Origin: Marvania coccoides
Lineage: Eukaryota; Chlorophyta; Trebouxiophyceae; Chlorellales; Chlorellaceae
Length of the DNA: 64,000 nucleotides
Direction of reading: 5' to 3'
Assembly (NCBI GenBank): GCA_963854735.1
Contig: OY978107.1
Coordinates: 441,501-505,500, forward strand
Shown here piece by piece: positions 9,662-21,100 of this stretch (within the stretch, counting starts at the first letter, position 1; the number at the start of each line of letters is the position of its first letter). The notes under the pieces were generated by a model. That model searched no databases, was not told the DNA's origin, and saw nothing but the letters and a program-made list of their open reading frames with translations. The position numbers and the translations under genes are program-made.

Positions 9662-10696
9662 ATGACTGCAAGCTGGGGGGACATTCCTGCGAAGGATTTG
9701 AATCGCTCAGACACCCTTGTCAATCGATTGGACAAGTAAGTTGCTGGATTCATTATATGGCAATCCAAAGTTTGCATTTAGGGTGCCTGCGCCTGATGGC
9801 GTCATTCCCAATATTATATGTAGCTATTCACATGTGTCGAATGGTTGTATTTTGGAAGCAAACCCGATTGTATTTTGCATTTCGCAGAAACGGGGATGGC
9901 CGCGTCACCATCGACAAGGTCTGCAATGTCATCGACGAGATTGTTGCGCAGGAGCGCCAAACTGCGATCTTCAAGCGCGTCGCCTGTGTGGGTGTGCTCA
10001 TAAGTTTGCTGGCGGTGGCGGCCACAGCCGGTCTCACCTACGCCGTGGTGAAGGGCAGCAAGGACACCGAGATCACCAACGGGGTGCTGGTGGCCAAGGG
10101 AGGAGACACGGTGATGCTGGAGGCGGCCGACATGACGGTTGATGCCGACGGCGTGCTAGTCAGTCGACAGGAAACAGCTGGAAGCATAGGTTGGTTATTT
10201 CGGCCCACAAAAAAACAGAGCAATTAACGTGGTTTCTCAGTAGCTCAAGCACCCTATTCTGCAGGCACATCTTCGGTGGTGCTGGAGCAAACCATGGCGA
10301 GCTTGGTGCAGAACCTCCAGAACGCCTCCGAAGACGAGGCCCAGCACATGATGACCTCATTGCGTCAAGTGGTCGTGCCCGGTCCCGTCCCTGGGGCGGC
10401 ATACGCCATTTGGAGGGTGGCAGAGGCCGCTGTCCTGTCTGGTGGCGAGCTCTTTGTAAGATATGAACTATTTTAATTTAGACAGCGAAAGCTGACGATC
10501 GAGGATTTCTTGATTGCGATAACGCATATTGACACTTTATCGTTTTTATTTTGTGCAGATCAAGAGCGCTGCCGGGCACAACCTCACGATTTCTTCCAAC
10601 GGTACTGCCATGGCAATGACCAGCGGGGGGCCTGGCGGGCGACGCCGCCTGCTTCAAGGGTATATCGTGTTCAGCGGAACCGTGTACAGCGAGTGA
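9662..10696 (+). CDS. EF-hand single-pass membrane protein, paralog 2
   Basis: Four exons, 9662-9735, 9888-10189, 10265-10455 and 10559-10696; 705 bp, 234 residues, all GT-AG and in phase. The first intron interrupts the EF-hand at the same codon as in paralog 1: RLDK then NGDGRVTIDKV. After AQERQTAIFKRV comes one membrane helix (VGVLISLLAVAATAGLTYAVV), KGSKDTEITN, and a soluble domain that includes PGPVPGAAYAIWRVAEAAVLSGGELF, matched by PGAPYAVWQVGEVALLGEGG in paralog 1. Both end with an R-rich 'RRRLLQ/GRRTLG' region followed by a short beta-rich tail. The two later introns are absent from paralog 1, so either they were lost there or gained here after duplication. Confidence 0.8.
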
Positions 10697-11084
10697 GAAT
10701 GAGCATTTTTTTAATTTAAATGTACAGCGAACTCTCGTCCTCTGCCGTGACCTTTCCCGGGATTTGTTTTGCGCAATTGGAGGGTAGGCCATATAAACGA
10801 CATTACCGGGGGGATTCTTCTATAGAAAAGGGGCCTGGAGGCGTGCCCGTGCCCGTGTGGCGGGCGCTGGAAAAGCTGTTGGGAGAATGCTGGTCTCGTG
10901 CACAATTTTATTTGCCCCTGGCGCATTTTTATTTTCATTATTATTTTTAGAAGTATTTTTTTTTTTTGCTTGTTTGCCTCGAATCTAGCTGTAATGCATA
11001 AAAATTAAGGAGGAAATGCTTATTGGTTTTTCTTTCTTTTATCATCTCAAACTTATTTTTCATTATTTTTTATTTTTATTTTTG
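10697..11084. other. Spacer after EF-hand paralog 2
   Basis: The 3' flank, becoming very T-rich from 10920 on. Nothing coding is supported. Confidence 0.5.
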
Positions 11085-11178
11085 TTTTCTGCTTGCACTT
11101 AGGCGCCAGTCTGCTACGGGGCCTTAGCTGCCCTTTTGTGCGGACTTTAAACCCTGTAATGTATGTATGTATGTATTA
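11085..11178 (+). mobile_element. Severely 5'-truncated LINE 3' end
   Basis: TTTCTGCTTGCACTTAGGCG..CAGTCTGCTA..GCCTTAG..TGTGCGGACTTTAAACC..TGTAATGTATGTATGTATGTAT matches, on the opposite strand, the 3' end of the LINE remnant at 16855-17690. Both end in the same short (ATGT)n tail. A copy holding only the last 90 or so bases is what incomplete target-primed reverse transcription would leave. Confidence 0.75.
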
Positions 11179-11610
11179 TATAGCCGCAAACGCAAAAGCA
11201 GCAGTTGATATTTTTTCATGGAAATAAAAACGAGTTTTTACACTCGGTAATTTTTAACATCTTCACGGAGACTGAAAACACCGTGGGGCTCGCGTTGAGC
11301 TCGAACCTGGCCGAAAAACTAGCCAGATCTGGAAGATCTACCTAGGATGTCGGCCGTCGGCACCATCCTGCGCCCTCCGTCTTCCGAGGGCTGTCTACGC
11401 GTGGACGTTAAATGGCGTGGGGCGGCAGTGCGGCTGGCGCTCGAACCTGCCGACATACTAGCAGCGGGCGGCGTGGAGGTTGGAGATCGGCGCAATGGGC
11501 ATCCAGGGCGAGAGCTGCGGCTGGCGTTTGGGCGGAGCTACGGCTGGCGTTCAGCGAGCGGCGGTGATGCGGCTGGTGACCGGCGTTGATGACCTGCATG
11601 CATTTGCTTT
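11179..11610. other. Spacer with a GC-rich island (11280-11590)
   Basis: A GC-rich stretch with repeated GAGCTxCGGCTGGCGTT-like units (11510-11556). An open frame at 11347-11589 would encode an Arg/Gly/Ala-rich 80-mer starting MSAVGTILRPPSSEG, but nothing supports it as a gene. Confidence 0.4.
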
Positions 11611-11668
11611 TCATAGGGGCGATTTATCGCCCCTTTAGTCACCCCTTTGGGGTCTTCGTTTTGTTTTG
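11611..11668 (+). repeat. Short direct repeat with palindrome, copy A
   Basis: TTTCATAGGGGCGATTTATC followed by GCCCCTTTAGTCACCCCTTTGGGGTCTTCG and TTTTGTTTTGTTTT. It is repeated at 13102-13160 with a few changes. It contains the stem GGGGCGAT-TT-ATCGCCCC. Confidence 0.7.
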
Positions 11669-11698
11669 TTTTTTATGCCCAATGATAAGCACCCAATG

Positions 11699-11816
11699 AT
11701 AATTAAGCCCAGTCTTATTTCTCAACAGAAATAAGATTTAAAGAGACCCCAGGGGGAGGACGCCTATAGTAGGTACACAGTTCCTACTCATAAAGGTTTC
11801 CCTCGTCCAGTCACTT
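11699..11816 (-). repeat. Right arm of the 110-bp inverted repeat pair
   Basis: The reverse complement of 8062-8172 with a few substitutions and a short indel, including the same CTTATTTCT/AGAAATAAG palindrome. It closes the bracket around the EF-hand gene pair and the truncated LINE end. Confidence 0.75.
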
Positions 11817-12259
11817 ATCGAGTGTACCACACAATCAAAGACCTGATATCTATTGAATGCCTGAAGCCCGTGGACTTCAAAACCCTGTCATACATTAGTA
11901 GTATTAGTATTTTACATTAGTAAATGCCTAAGGAAAAAAACAATAGCTCAAGAAATGATGACGATGAGGGTGCTACATGCCTAAGTCGCCGCAGGCGGGA
12001 CAGGGGATCGAAATCCCGGGGCACTCAAAATATTTAGAATAAAAATATAGAAAATGACGGATATACCGGATATACTCCAATCGGGTGCTACCCGCCAGGG
12101 ACACAGAGAATGGGTCATGTGTTTCGCAGATACGGAAAGTAAGTCTTGCAAGGGGAAAAAGCATGTTTGATTATGCAGCCATGGTTCAAAAGAATAATCT
12201 ATACTATGCAGGAAGGGAGAAAAGCAGCAGGTCGCAGCAGGCGGGTCAAGCAGTTGAAG
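11817..12259. other. Spacer with a weak tRNA-like T-arm
   Basis: No firm gene. The stretch near 11977-12028 contains GGGGATCGAAATCCCGG, which resembles a tRNA T-arm, but the remaining arms do not fold as a tRNA. A fair splice donor (GTAAGT at 12138) exists but I could not link it to a downstream exon in frame. Confidence 0.4.
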
Positions 12260-12686
12260 CGATGATGATTTCTCTCGAGGACCTGCAGAAAAGAGGGGTT
12301 CTTCAGCTGCCCCCTCCTCCGCCGCTCTAGAGAAGCAATTGGACCACTTGGGCGGGCTTCTGCAGCAGAGGCGTGCGATCGAAGAGGCCCGTCACCCTGA
12401 AAGGGCAGCAGCGTCCCTTGAAGGCGCAAGAAAGGCACCGCTGCCGCCTCAGGCAGCAAAGCGCTCTTCCGCCGCGCCTGCAGCTGCCGATGCTGCTGGA
12501 GGGAAGTCCCCTTTGCAGCTGGTGTCCCAAAAGCGGTTGAAGAATGCAGCTGGAAAGGTCACTGGGGTCAATTTGGTGCTGCGATGGGATAAGAAAGAAA
12601 GAAGCGAGAGTGAAATCGCCAGCAGACTGTTTAAACTGAAGGACGCTGAGCTGGACTGGGAGGTGGTTGAATTCGCAAATAAATGA
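12260..12686 (+). CDS. Unknown gene, probable last exon or fragment
   Basis: An open frame from about 12260 to the stop at 12684-12686 encodes roughly 140 residues. They begin DDDFSRGPAEKRGSSAAPSS, then an Ala/Gln-rich middle, then a compact end: LQLVSQKRLKNAAGKVTGV, LVLRWDKKERSESEIASRL, LKDAELDWEVVEFANK. The composition and the charged, regular C-terminus look like real protein. No start codon lies in frame upstream without a stop, so 5' exons are missing or untraced. It lies in the repeat-rich block and may be a gene fragment. I do not recognise the family. Confidence 0.35.
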
Positions 12687-13101
12687 CCATACCCGCGAAG
12701 CGCTGCTCTCTGTTCATATTTTGAATCGTACTTTTTCTTCGTATACCGCGAGGGGTATAAAATTCATACAGAGCAAGACATCGAGCCCTGGAATGGAACA
12801 GACAAACTAGACCAGGCTTTTTGTCTGGAGGGTTGTTGTAATCGTTTAACGCTAGGCAAGCTGTTGATTGAGGCAATGTCTCCTCCGGGAAACCATCCTT
12901 CTCTAGGAAAGAAAAGGATGATCTAGCTAGCACACTTTCCATGCACCGCCTTGGGAAGACTATGTACTCCTCACAGCCTACAATAGCAGCTTAATATCCA
13001 CTCGAAGACACCTGACCTCTCGCCTCCCTCATGCCCCCCTACCTCCACCTCCACCCCCACCTGCCCCAGCATCAGGGATCGGCTAAAACCTCACCCCCCC
13101 T
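12687..13101. other. Non-coding spacer
   Basis: The 3' flank of the preceding exon, with a pyrimidine-rich CCTCCACCTCCACCCCC tract near 13040. No gene is supported. Confidence 0.5.
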
Positions 13102-13160
13102 TTCTATAGGGGCAATTTATTGCCCCTTCAGTCATCCCCCTTGGGGTCTTTGTTTTGTTT
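13102..13160 (+). repeat. Short direct repeat with palindrome, copy B
   Basis: TTTCTATAGGGGCAATTTAT followed by TGCCCCTTCAGTCATCCCCCTTGGGGTCTTTG and TTTTGTTTTGTTT; it matches 11611-11668. The hairpin stem is kept by paired changes (GGGGCAA-TTTA-TTGCCCC). Confidence 0.7.
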
Positions 13161-15635
13161 TGTTTACTGAAAAGCAGCCGTGCGCGTGTTTGGCATCCCA
13201 GGAAAATGCTGCTAAGCTGGGATTTGTACCTCCACCACAGAAAGAGCAGCCCGTATATATGTGAAACGAGCTTCATGTTGAACAACATGTCTGTGCCCTC
13301 TGCATTTCCATTCTCAATTCGCTGGAGGCCGACGCAGCCACTGCTTGCTGTTATAAAGTTGTTGGCGCCCAGTCAGACGCTCGCTCTAGCCACCATTCCA
13401 GCGGAAGAATCGTGGCATGCATTTTGAATGGCTAAAATTTGAGCTCCAACTCCCAGTCTCGCGAAAAACTCGCTACTTTGTGTGCATCTATGATCACATT
13501 ACAAACCCAAAGGCATTTTCCCCCGTCTTCTCGCCTGAAACACACTTGTTTCAATTTGGGCATGCTCGTCGTTTGAAAAAAGAGAGGAATTCCTACAAGT
13601 AATCCGTCCACTTTGTGTGCATCCCATTCAAACCTCAAAGGGTTTTTGCTCCCGCAGCGATGGCCTGTTCGCGCTGCTTATTAAATGGAGAAGGTTATTG
13701 TCGACAAAAGTACGCTTGACGATTTCCCGCGCATGCCCGATGCTCGCCGGGAGCCGCAGTCAGCCGTCGCGTTGAATCCGATCTTGGGCCCGATCTCCCA
13801 AACTTTGCGCTGCCGGCGCGCCTCTGCCTCCCCCTCAGAGGGAGGTCTTATCTTACAGGGCTGCTGGTGCGCGTGATCGCATTCCAGACTCCATTTCCCG
13901 CCGGGGCGCCCGCCCTTTCTTTTCTTCGCCAGCCTGGGAACCGCGTAAAATATTTTTTGGCTAAAGTCTGAAAGATCTGAATCGCAGAGCACAGTGAAAT
14001 CTTTGGCCCCTGCCTTAGCAATCACTAAGATACAAGCGCCTTTTCAGGTTTTCCCCTGGTGAATTCTCAGATCCGTTTGTCGTTGAGAAATCTGGTTGGT
14101 ATCAGTAATGCAGCCAGAGAACACTGAAAATTGTGTACGTGCAGACGCTTCATCCTTGGGTACCTTGCGAATCCAATCTCTACGAACGATACCGTTCTCT
14201 TTCCCAACTGGGTACTTTCTGAGATTGTGAAATCTGAAGGGATGGTCGGAAAAAATTATGTCGGGCTTTATTGCAGACTCCCATCGGAGGTGAGGGAAAC
14301 CACGTCGGGAGAGCATCAAGGGTGTATTAAACCGTTTCATCAGCCATATAGATGTGGAAGCAAGTATTGGGGCCCTCTCGCATATAGCTTTTTTAATAAG
14401 GGGAACTGCATTGCCACGCCGATTGCAGACCCAACTGTGAATTATTTAGTGCTCGCAGCCGCCCAGGACACATGTCATTGGGATTCATCCCCGTGATTGC
14501 ATAGAGGGCATTTGGGGTTTATCGATGTGTTTGCGAAGGCTAGGCGAGCACATATTACTAAGCGGTTGGTTTTAAATTTTGCACACCAAGCATTTCAAAC
14601 ATTGCCGGATTGACGTATTGGTTGGACAAACAAGCCTTGTTTGTCCAAGCTGATTGAGTCATACCAAGTACACTCGATACATTAGAAGTTTCAGTCCATG
14701 CAGACGAATAATTATTTATTTATTTTCTACAAGCATCTCTGATTGCCACGGAAAATTTCCAGGCCATCTATCTGTGAATGCAAATTCACTAATATAAATA
14801 TATTGTCGGAATCTGATCACCAGTGTTATCGTTATCAAGCTGTTCTGTTCTGATCACCAGTTCAATTTGGTTAGTGAACTCTTTAGGGCTAGCCAAAAGC
14901 TGCCTGTGAAGTCCACCAATCCCATTATGGGGTCCTCAGGGATCGCGCCGTTTCCTCGTTGCCGCTGTCATCAGGCGGCCGCCAACAACGTGCACACTAG
15001 GCGTGTTACCTAGCAATCTCGACCAGCAACTACTCTCTCTCCGCCACATATTATTATCGTCAACGGCGGCGATTAGGATCTTATTTATCTTATGGGTTGC
15101 TGCTAAGGCAGACAGCAGACCGTGATAAAAACATGCGAAGGCTGCGGTGGATTAAGATATATGAAAGCTAGTCCTGGAGCAGCCGCTTCAGCTTTTTCGA
15201 GCGCTGCGCTTAAGAAGCCTAATTCTCAACTGTGGGCACCCCTTTTTCATATATTTACGTAATGGTTCAATTAAATATCTTAGTTTTATCCTCCGGCTTG
15301 ATTTTTGCTCACGCGAGGTTTACCTTGTATATAGACCACAGTGGGATCAGATGATCCATGCGGAAAACCCCTGCGCTTGGATTCCATATTCATTTTCTTC
15401 GGTAGGCAGTTTACACGGGTTTGGTATATGTAGAATAAGTTCTACATTAGGCTCCATCCAAGGATAAATTGCCGCAAACTCTCGCTATCCTGCAATTTCG
15501 GGACATTGACCCTAGAAGCTGTTTTCTGCTCATGTTTAGTGGGGGCTGCTATAATGAAGTGTTATGCAAGGGGACAGCTGATATAATAGAGGGTTGTTTG
15601 GGAACGTTTTGAGCCATTCCATATGCCGGCGGCAA
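13161..15635. other. Gene-poor 2.5-kb stretch
   Basis: I found no multi-exon model here. Several open frames of 100-120 codons (for example 13681-14025 minus and 14131-14496 plus) overlap on both strands and show no known motif. The GC-rich portion at 13700-13960 is the most gene-like by composition but gives no coherent protein. Probably decayed or intergenic sequence. Confidence 0.45.
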
Positions 15636-15757
15636 GGTTTCAATGTTTACAACTGGCTGTTACGTCCACTACCTTGGGTGCTCCCAATGAGACCTGCAAG
15701 CGGACGTGCCACAGTAAGACAAGGCCCCTCCCATCCGCAGGGCTCCTGGATTTATTG
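15636..15757 (+). repeat. Dispersed non-coding repeat, copy 5 (partial)
   Basis: AAGGTTTCAATGTTTACAACTGGCTG through GAGACCTGCAAGCGGACGTG and CCACAGTAAGACAAGGCCCC matches the first third of copies 1 and 4 with many changes. It is the most diverged copy in the window. Confidence 0.6.
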
Positions 15758-16854
15758 GCAGGACCATAGCTTGCCTCTCTGTGTGGCTTTTGTTGCCGTC
15801 TCTGTGCGGAGTCTGAATAGATATTCATCTATTGTTTGTAGTTTGCATCTGAAATTTTTCAGTGCCCATGACAAGTTTGACAAACCCCAGCAAGTCCGTT
15901 AGAACAAGCGCTCCGCTTGCGTTTTCCCCATCTAAGGCTTGCCAGGACCTTAAAAAAAAAACAAAATTGTTGGCGAAAGGAACGAATGGACTGGGCTTAT
16001 CGGCCTAATGAGAAAAGATGTTATGGAAAAACATATCACGGCACACGTTTTATTTCTACATACTTATATATCTCGTCCATAGAATAAGTAAGATGACAAC
16101 TGATTATAATGGAGCGCAGCACAATGAAATGATGACAAAATACTTGATGATGTCGTATTGGGATTTAAACCCTGTAATTCATGCCCTGTAATGTGTGAAA
16201 GTATTGGTCTGCTAAGCTTAAAGACGAAGCATTCAGCGAGAATAGAAGAAAGACAGGCTTATTTATTATTGAAACGTGTATCAACAAGTTCACATGCCCG
16301 TTGTACCCCTGTGTCTAAGTTTGCATGCTCGGCAGATACAACAAAGCAATTCGAAGGCACCAGACCAGAATCACTAGGCGTTTTATTTATGATAGATTTT
16401 CCCAAGCAAAAGCAATTTATGTAGTTATTACTTCAGCCACGCAATTTTCGGTAAAATGTACAAACGACGAAACAACTCTCGGCTGTACTTACGTCCAATT
16501 GATTAGGAATCGTAAACGCTGTCATTGCTCTTTCTCATAAAAGTGACAATAATATCGAGGTAATAATATAATAGTGTTTGCCTTCGTAACGATAACAGAA
16601 CTTATGTTATGCTGGCTAGCTAGCCTATGATGTACCTTCAGTCCCCACTGAGGATTCTGGGAAACGCGGTATACGAATGGATGGATAGGAAAGGAACACC
16701 CGAAAAATCGTCGGGTGGAATTCACAACAGTGGTTGTTCGTTCGTTCACCTGGTGTTTGTTGTAAACGCTGTCGAACAACATGGACGGTCCTGTCCGCGT
16801 CCTTGCCTGAATGCGGCGCTGCTTTTGCCCATAATTAGATGAGCTAATACATAC
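15758..16854. other. Non-coding spacer
   Basis: AT-rich. A GTAATTCATGCCCTGTAATG segment at 16174-16195 echoes the LINE tail motif CCCTGTAATGT but is too short to call. No coding region is supported. Confidence 0.4.
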
Positions 16855-17690
16855 ATACATACATTACAGGTTTAAAGTCCGCACAAAGAAGCAACTAAGG
16901 CAACATAGCAGACTGGCACCGAAGTGCAACCAGAAATAAGAATAATAAATAGATGAATGAAAATGATAATAAAGAAAGACCAAAGAAAAACCAACCGCTA
17001 AAAGAAACAGAGAAAAAAATAACAAAGGAAAAGAAAAGAAAAGCTTATATCCAACCACGCAGCTTCTCGTACTCGCCAGCGTCATGGCTGGCTTTAATGA
17101 AAGAAGCAACCTGCTTCGGAGCTTGCTGCAGAAACTGAAAAAGATTCAAAGGAGAATAAGGGGAAGACGAAGAAGAAGATGGCGCGTCAGGGAATAAAGA
17201 TGGGTAGGATGCACGCATTGCTACCAACGAAGGGCATGTGCAATGAAAAACCATGTGCTCTTCGTCCTCGCAAGAACCAGAAGCACACAAGCGGCATGTC
17301 CGATGCGAATGCGGCCGCCCAATGTAGCGCCCCGTCTCCACCCCAAGATGATGCGAGCTGCATCGGAATCTTGCCAAAGAGACCCGCCGCGGAACCGAAA
17401 GGACAGAAGAAAGGTACGGCTGCAAAATATAAGAACTCATTGTGGTATCACCGCCTCGTATTGTTGCCTTGTAAAAGTCAGTTCTCGTCCCCGATTGTTG
17501 ACGGTAAAAATCCATGTAGCGTTGGCGCATGGCCGCCTCTGCCAGCCTGGGGTTCGTCCAGGTCGTCGCTCCCCGCGGGCACCACGCCGCTTTCCGCCAC
17601 ACCGCTTTCCAGACCTAAAGCGTCGATCAGGCACAGCACTTGCGCCGCCCAACAGCGCTGCGAAGATGAATGGCAACAGTATATTCAGTT
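16855..17690 (-). mobile_element. Decayed non-LTR retrotransposon (LINE), RT C-terminus and 3' end
   Basis: On the minus strand 17602-17045 encodes the C-terminal part of a LINE reverse-transcriptase polyprotein: NPRLAEAAMRQRYMDFYRQQ, PRRVSLARFRCSSHHLGVE, and the Cys/His knuckle CRLCxxGxCEDEEHMVFHC typical of the end of LINE ORF2. Just upstream (17603-17690) the frame is broken by stops and shifts, and the RT catalytic core is missing, so the copy is 5'-truncated and dead. The 3' untranslated part ends in TGTGCGGACTTTAAACC and a (TGTA)n run at 16850-16865. The family has a second, shorter copy at 11085-11178. Confidence 0.75.
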
Positions 17691-18131
17691 CGCTTTTTTT
17701 TAACTTTGCTAACGGAACATCTCAACCTCCTCCACTCAGAACTTAATAGCAGAAACGTGAATGGACGATTTCATTTCGATCCCGCTCCAATACACCGTTT
17801 CGCTATCCCCCCAAGTAACCACATCAATCTTGTTGCAGAGAATCATGACAGAGATGTTTGCTTTAAATCACGAATAATACATTATATCAGGCCCGGCCAG
17901 GGCAACTATTTAAAACCTCAAGCAGCACACCACAACAACAGAAAATATTTTAAGATTTTAAGATTTTAACCTCTCTACTTTACTTTAGAATAATTCCTTT
18001 TCATTAACTACCGACACACGAACCAGCCATTTCATTTCTTTATCTGTCTTCTTCACTTCACGATCAGTTAGTTATCTTTGTTGTGTTACATCATCATCTA
18101 CTTTTTATTAATGGGGTTTGATCATCACTGC
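17691..18131. other. Spacer downstream of eIF4G
   Basis: AT-rich. It contains GTGTTACATC at 18082-18091, which on the minus strand reads TGTAA about 45 bases past the eIF4G stop and may be its poly(A) signal. Confidence 0.5.
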
Positions 18132-21100
18132 CTACAAGATGTCTGCAAGGTCATAGTTTGCCACGAATTCAGCAGCTGCCTTGTCTGTGGCGCGATCATC
18201 TCGAGGCATGAAGGCCTTCCAGTCCAAGCCCGCGCTCTTCCAAGCCGCTGTCGTCTCCTCTGCGCCCTTGGCCTCCTTCAGTCCTCTTAACATGCCTCCA
18301 AGCACCTTGAGCGCGCCTCCGCTGGACACCAGCATCGTGTCTTCGCCCTCCGGCGGCGGCTCCAGGTCCGCCTCGACGATGTGCTGGCTTATGACTGCAA
18401 GGTCCGCGGCGTCATGTGCAATCATACCGCACAGCAAGTCGGCCACCTGCTCCGGCGCTTTGGGCACGTCCACGGTGAGGTCGTCCAGGACGTCCAGCAG
18501 CTGGCGAGCGCCTTGCTCGAAATCGGCACTTGCGACGAGCTTCTCGTCACTGCACCACAGCAGAGGAAGAGACATTAATAAACATTCACTATAGGTTATA
18601 CGAATCGTTGATGCATACGTATACATCTTCATGAAGCCTTTATATGTTATAAAATATTCGAACAAGCAAAAAAGAAAACGGGATGCTCACCTTGCGCCCT
18701 TCAGCAGCTCCAGCACGTGCTCCCAGGAGGTCGCCTTGCTTTCCAGACTAATGATCATGATAGATTCCACAACTGTGACCATCTTGGCCTGCGCGTCGAC
18801 AAGCTCCTTGAGGCACAGCAGCGCCTCCTTCACGTCCAGAGTGTTGAACAGCTCAGCCAGAAGGCCCTTGACCTTACTCTTGACGGCGTCCTCAGACAGC
18901 GCCTCCATCTCTTTCTGGGGCTCCGAGGAAGACTCCTCAGCCGCAGGCGCCTCAGCAGCCTCCTTGGGAGGCAGCGCAGCCTCCTGTCGCTCGGCAGGAG
19001 CGGCGGGTGCGGCAGCAGGCCTACAAAAAATGACATTAAGGCGATCAAGTCAGCAACAATTGGGTGGGATATACGATGGGGGTTTGTGCCCGCACAAAGA
19101 GTCAAAATAGCCCACATAATAGAGCTTTTTGCGTGCCATTGTGCAAATGGCAAATCGATTTCGCAAAGTTAAACCAAAGTTTGCATCTCCACAGAATTAA
19201 GGAGTGCACCCTGACACTAGCTTTGCGTTGCAATTAGAGCAATGTATGAAGAATCTCATCCCACTTACTTTGCTGCCTGGGGTGCAGGGCGGCCACCCGG
19301 TCTGAAGCTCTGCGCTCCCAGCGCGTCCTGGCTGCCCACCCGGTTCATCGTCCTGATGGGGGCGTCGATCCGGTTGTCGTAGGGAGGGCGACTGCGGCAA
19401 GGAGAAAAAAAGAAAGGGTTTCAGCTTAGAACAACAGTACACTGAGCTTATTTATTTTACTGGTGCTCGGTCAATTCTATTACTTACGTAGGAGGGCCGC
19501 CGCGAGGGGCGTCGCGTCCGCCACGCGACTGCTGCCGATCGAGCATCTGCGACCTGCTGCGCTCCATGGCCGCGTCACGGTGAATCTCCTCGATGGTCTT
19601 GGGCCCTTCTGTTTTTCGCCGCAGCACCCAGTTGTTCCTCCGCAGGTCAATCAGGTCGTGCAGCATGAAACGATGCCGAGAATCCAGGGCTTCGTTCTTC
19701 GACAGGTCTAGGATGCGTTTGAAGTAGACCTCCATCATGTCCTTGGTCAAGATGGTGGTCACGTTGCCCTTCTCATCGGCGCTCTTCAGGCTGCGCTGGG
19801 AGGCGTCCATGGGGCGACCCACGGTGGTCAACAGCTTGCACAAGCACTCCACATCCTCGGTGCGAGGGTTCTCCGTCTGAAAAGCAGTTGAAAAGAGCCA
19901 GGGGAAGTGTGAGAGTGGCTGAAACGTTTAGAGCTGCTTGACTTTCCTCGGTTAAAAAAAAACTAACCTCTTCCAGCAGCTGCTTGATGCAGGAGTGCAT
20001 CACCGTCTCCGTGAGCACGCCAAACCGGTAAAGCTGCCCCACGAAAATGATGTTGCCCAGCATGCGCTTCCGCGCCTTCACCTCCGCATCTGCTGCCGCC
20101 TTGTCCCGCCGCCTTGCCTCCAGCAATGCCTGCTTCGCCTCGCGCTCCTGACGCTTCTCATCAGCGATCTCCCCTTCCTCTAATTCCACAGGTGCCTCCT
20201 CTGCCTCTGCTTCGACCTCCTCCTCTTCCTCTTCCTCCTCTTCTGCCACCGGCTGCAGGTGCGGAAGAAATGAGGGGAATGTTAAAAAAACAGCGTCTAA
20301 TATCAATTAATTAATCTAATTACGTTGCTTACCTCCTCCACTTTCTCGTGCGCGCGTTTCTCGCGCTCTGCCACGGCCTTCATGGCCAGCGCGCCCGTCT
20401 CAAACTCCTCTTGGCACTTGTTCAGCAGGGTGCGTCGGAACTGCACCGGGTTGCCCTCATCGTCCAGCAGCTCAGGCAGCGCAGGGTTCAGACTGCAATT
20501 CAATGAATTATATAAAGCGTCATTTAATGGGGTTTAAAGGCATAATATACGATTCTTAATTCTTCGTCTAATTTAACACTTAAAACATAAAGTTCTTATT
20601 TACCTGGCCACCAACTTTGCATACAGCTCTGAGAAGGTGGTCTCGGTGAGGGCCTTGTCGAAAATCTGGGCGATGAAGCCCTGCAGCGTCTTGGCCTTCT
20701 TTCGCTCGTTGATCTTCTCCACGATCTGCGCCGTGATCTTCTCAAAGTTCTGCGGCGTGATCTTGTTGAGCATCGACTTGAGCGCCTTCTGGGCCTTCTC
20801 CTCCTCGGGGTCCTCGGTGATGACGTTGCCAATCTTGTAGGCGCTCTCCGTCTTGTGCAAAGCAGGCACGGGGCCGGTGGGCATGCGCATGCCGGGCGGG
20901 GGGCCCCGCCCGCCGTACGCCATGCCAGGCATCATGGGAGGCAGCGACTTGCCGCGCTCCCAGGTGTCGCCGTCGATGCCAGACATGTTATGGCGACCAC
21001 CACGACCGCCACCACCACGTCCGCCGCGGCCAGCGCCGCCGGGCGGACCGACAGGGGGGCCGCCGGGCTGCGGCCGCGCAGACTTCCAGTCCCGATCGGG

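Noticed and set aside
11977..12035. Possible tRNA, from GGGGATCGAAATCCCGG resembling a T-arm
   Set aside because: Acceptor ends pair for only about four bases, the span is too short, and no anticodon arm can be drawn.
13681..14496. Overlapping open frames on both strands (13681-14025, 14044-14340, 14131-14496)
   Set aside because: They lack motifs, start context and in-phase neighbours; overlaps on both strands suggest chance.
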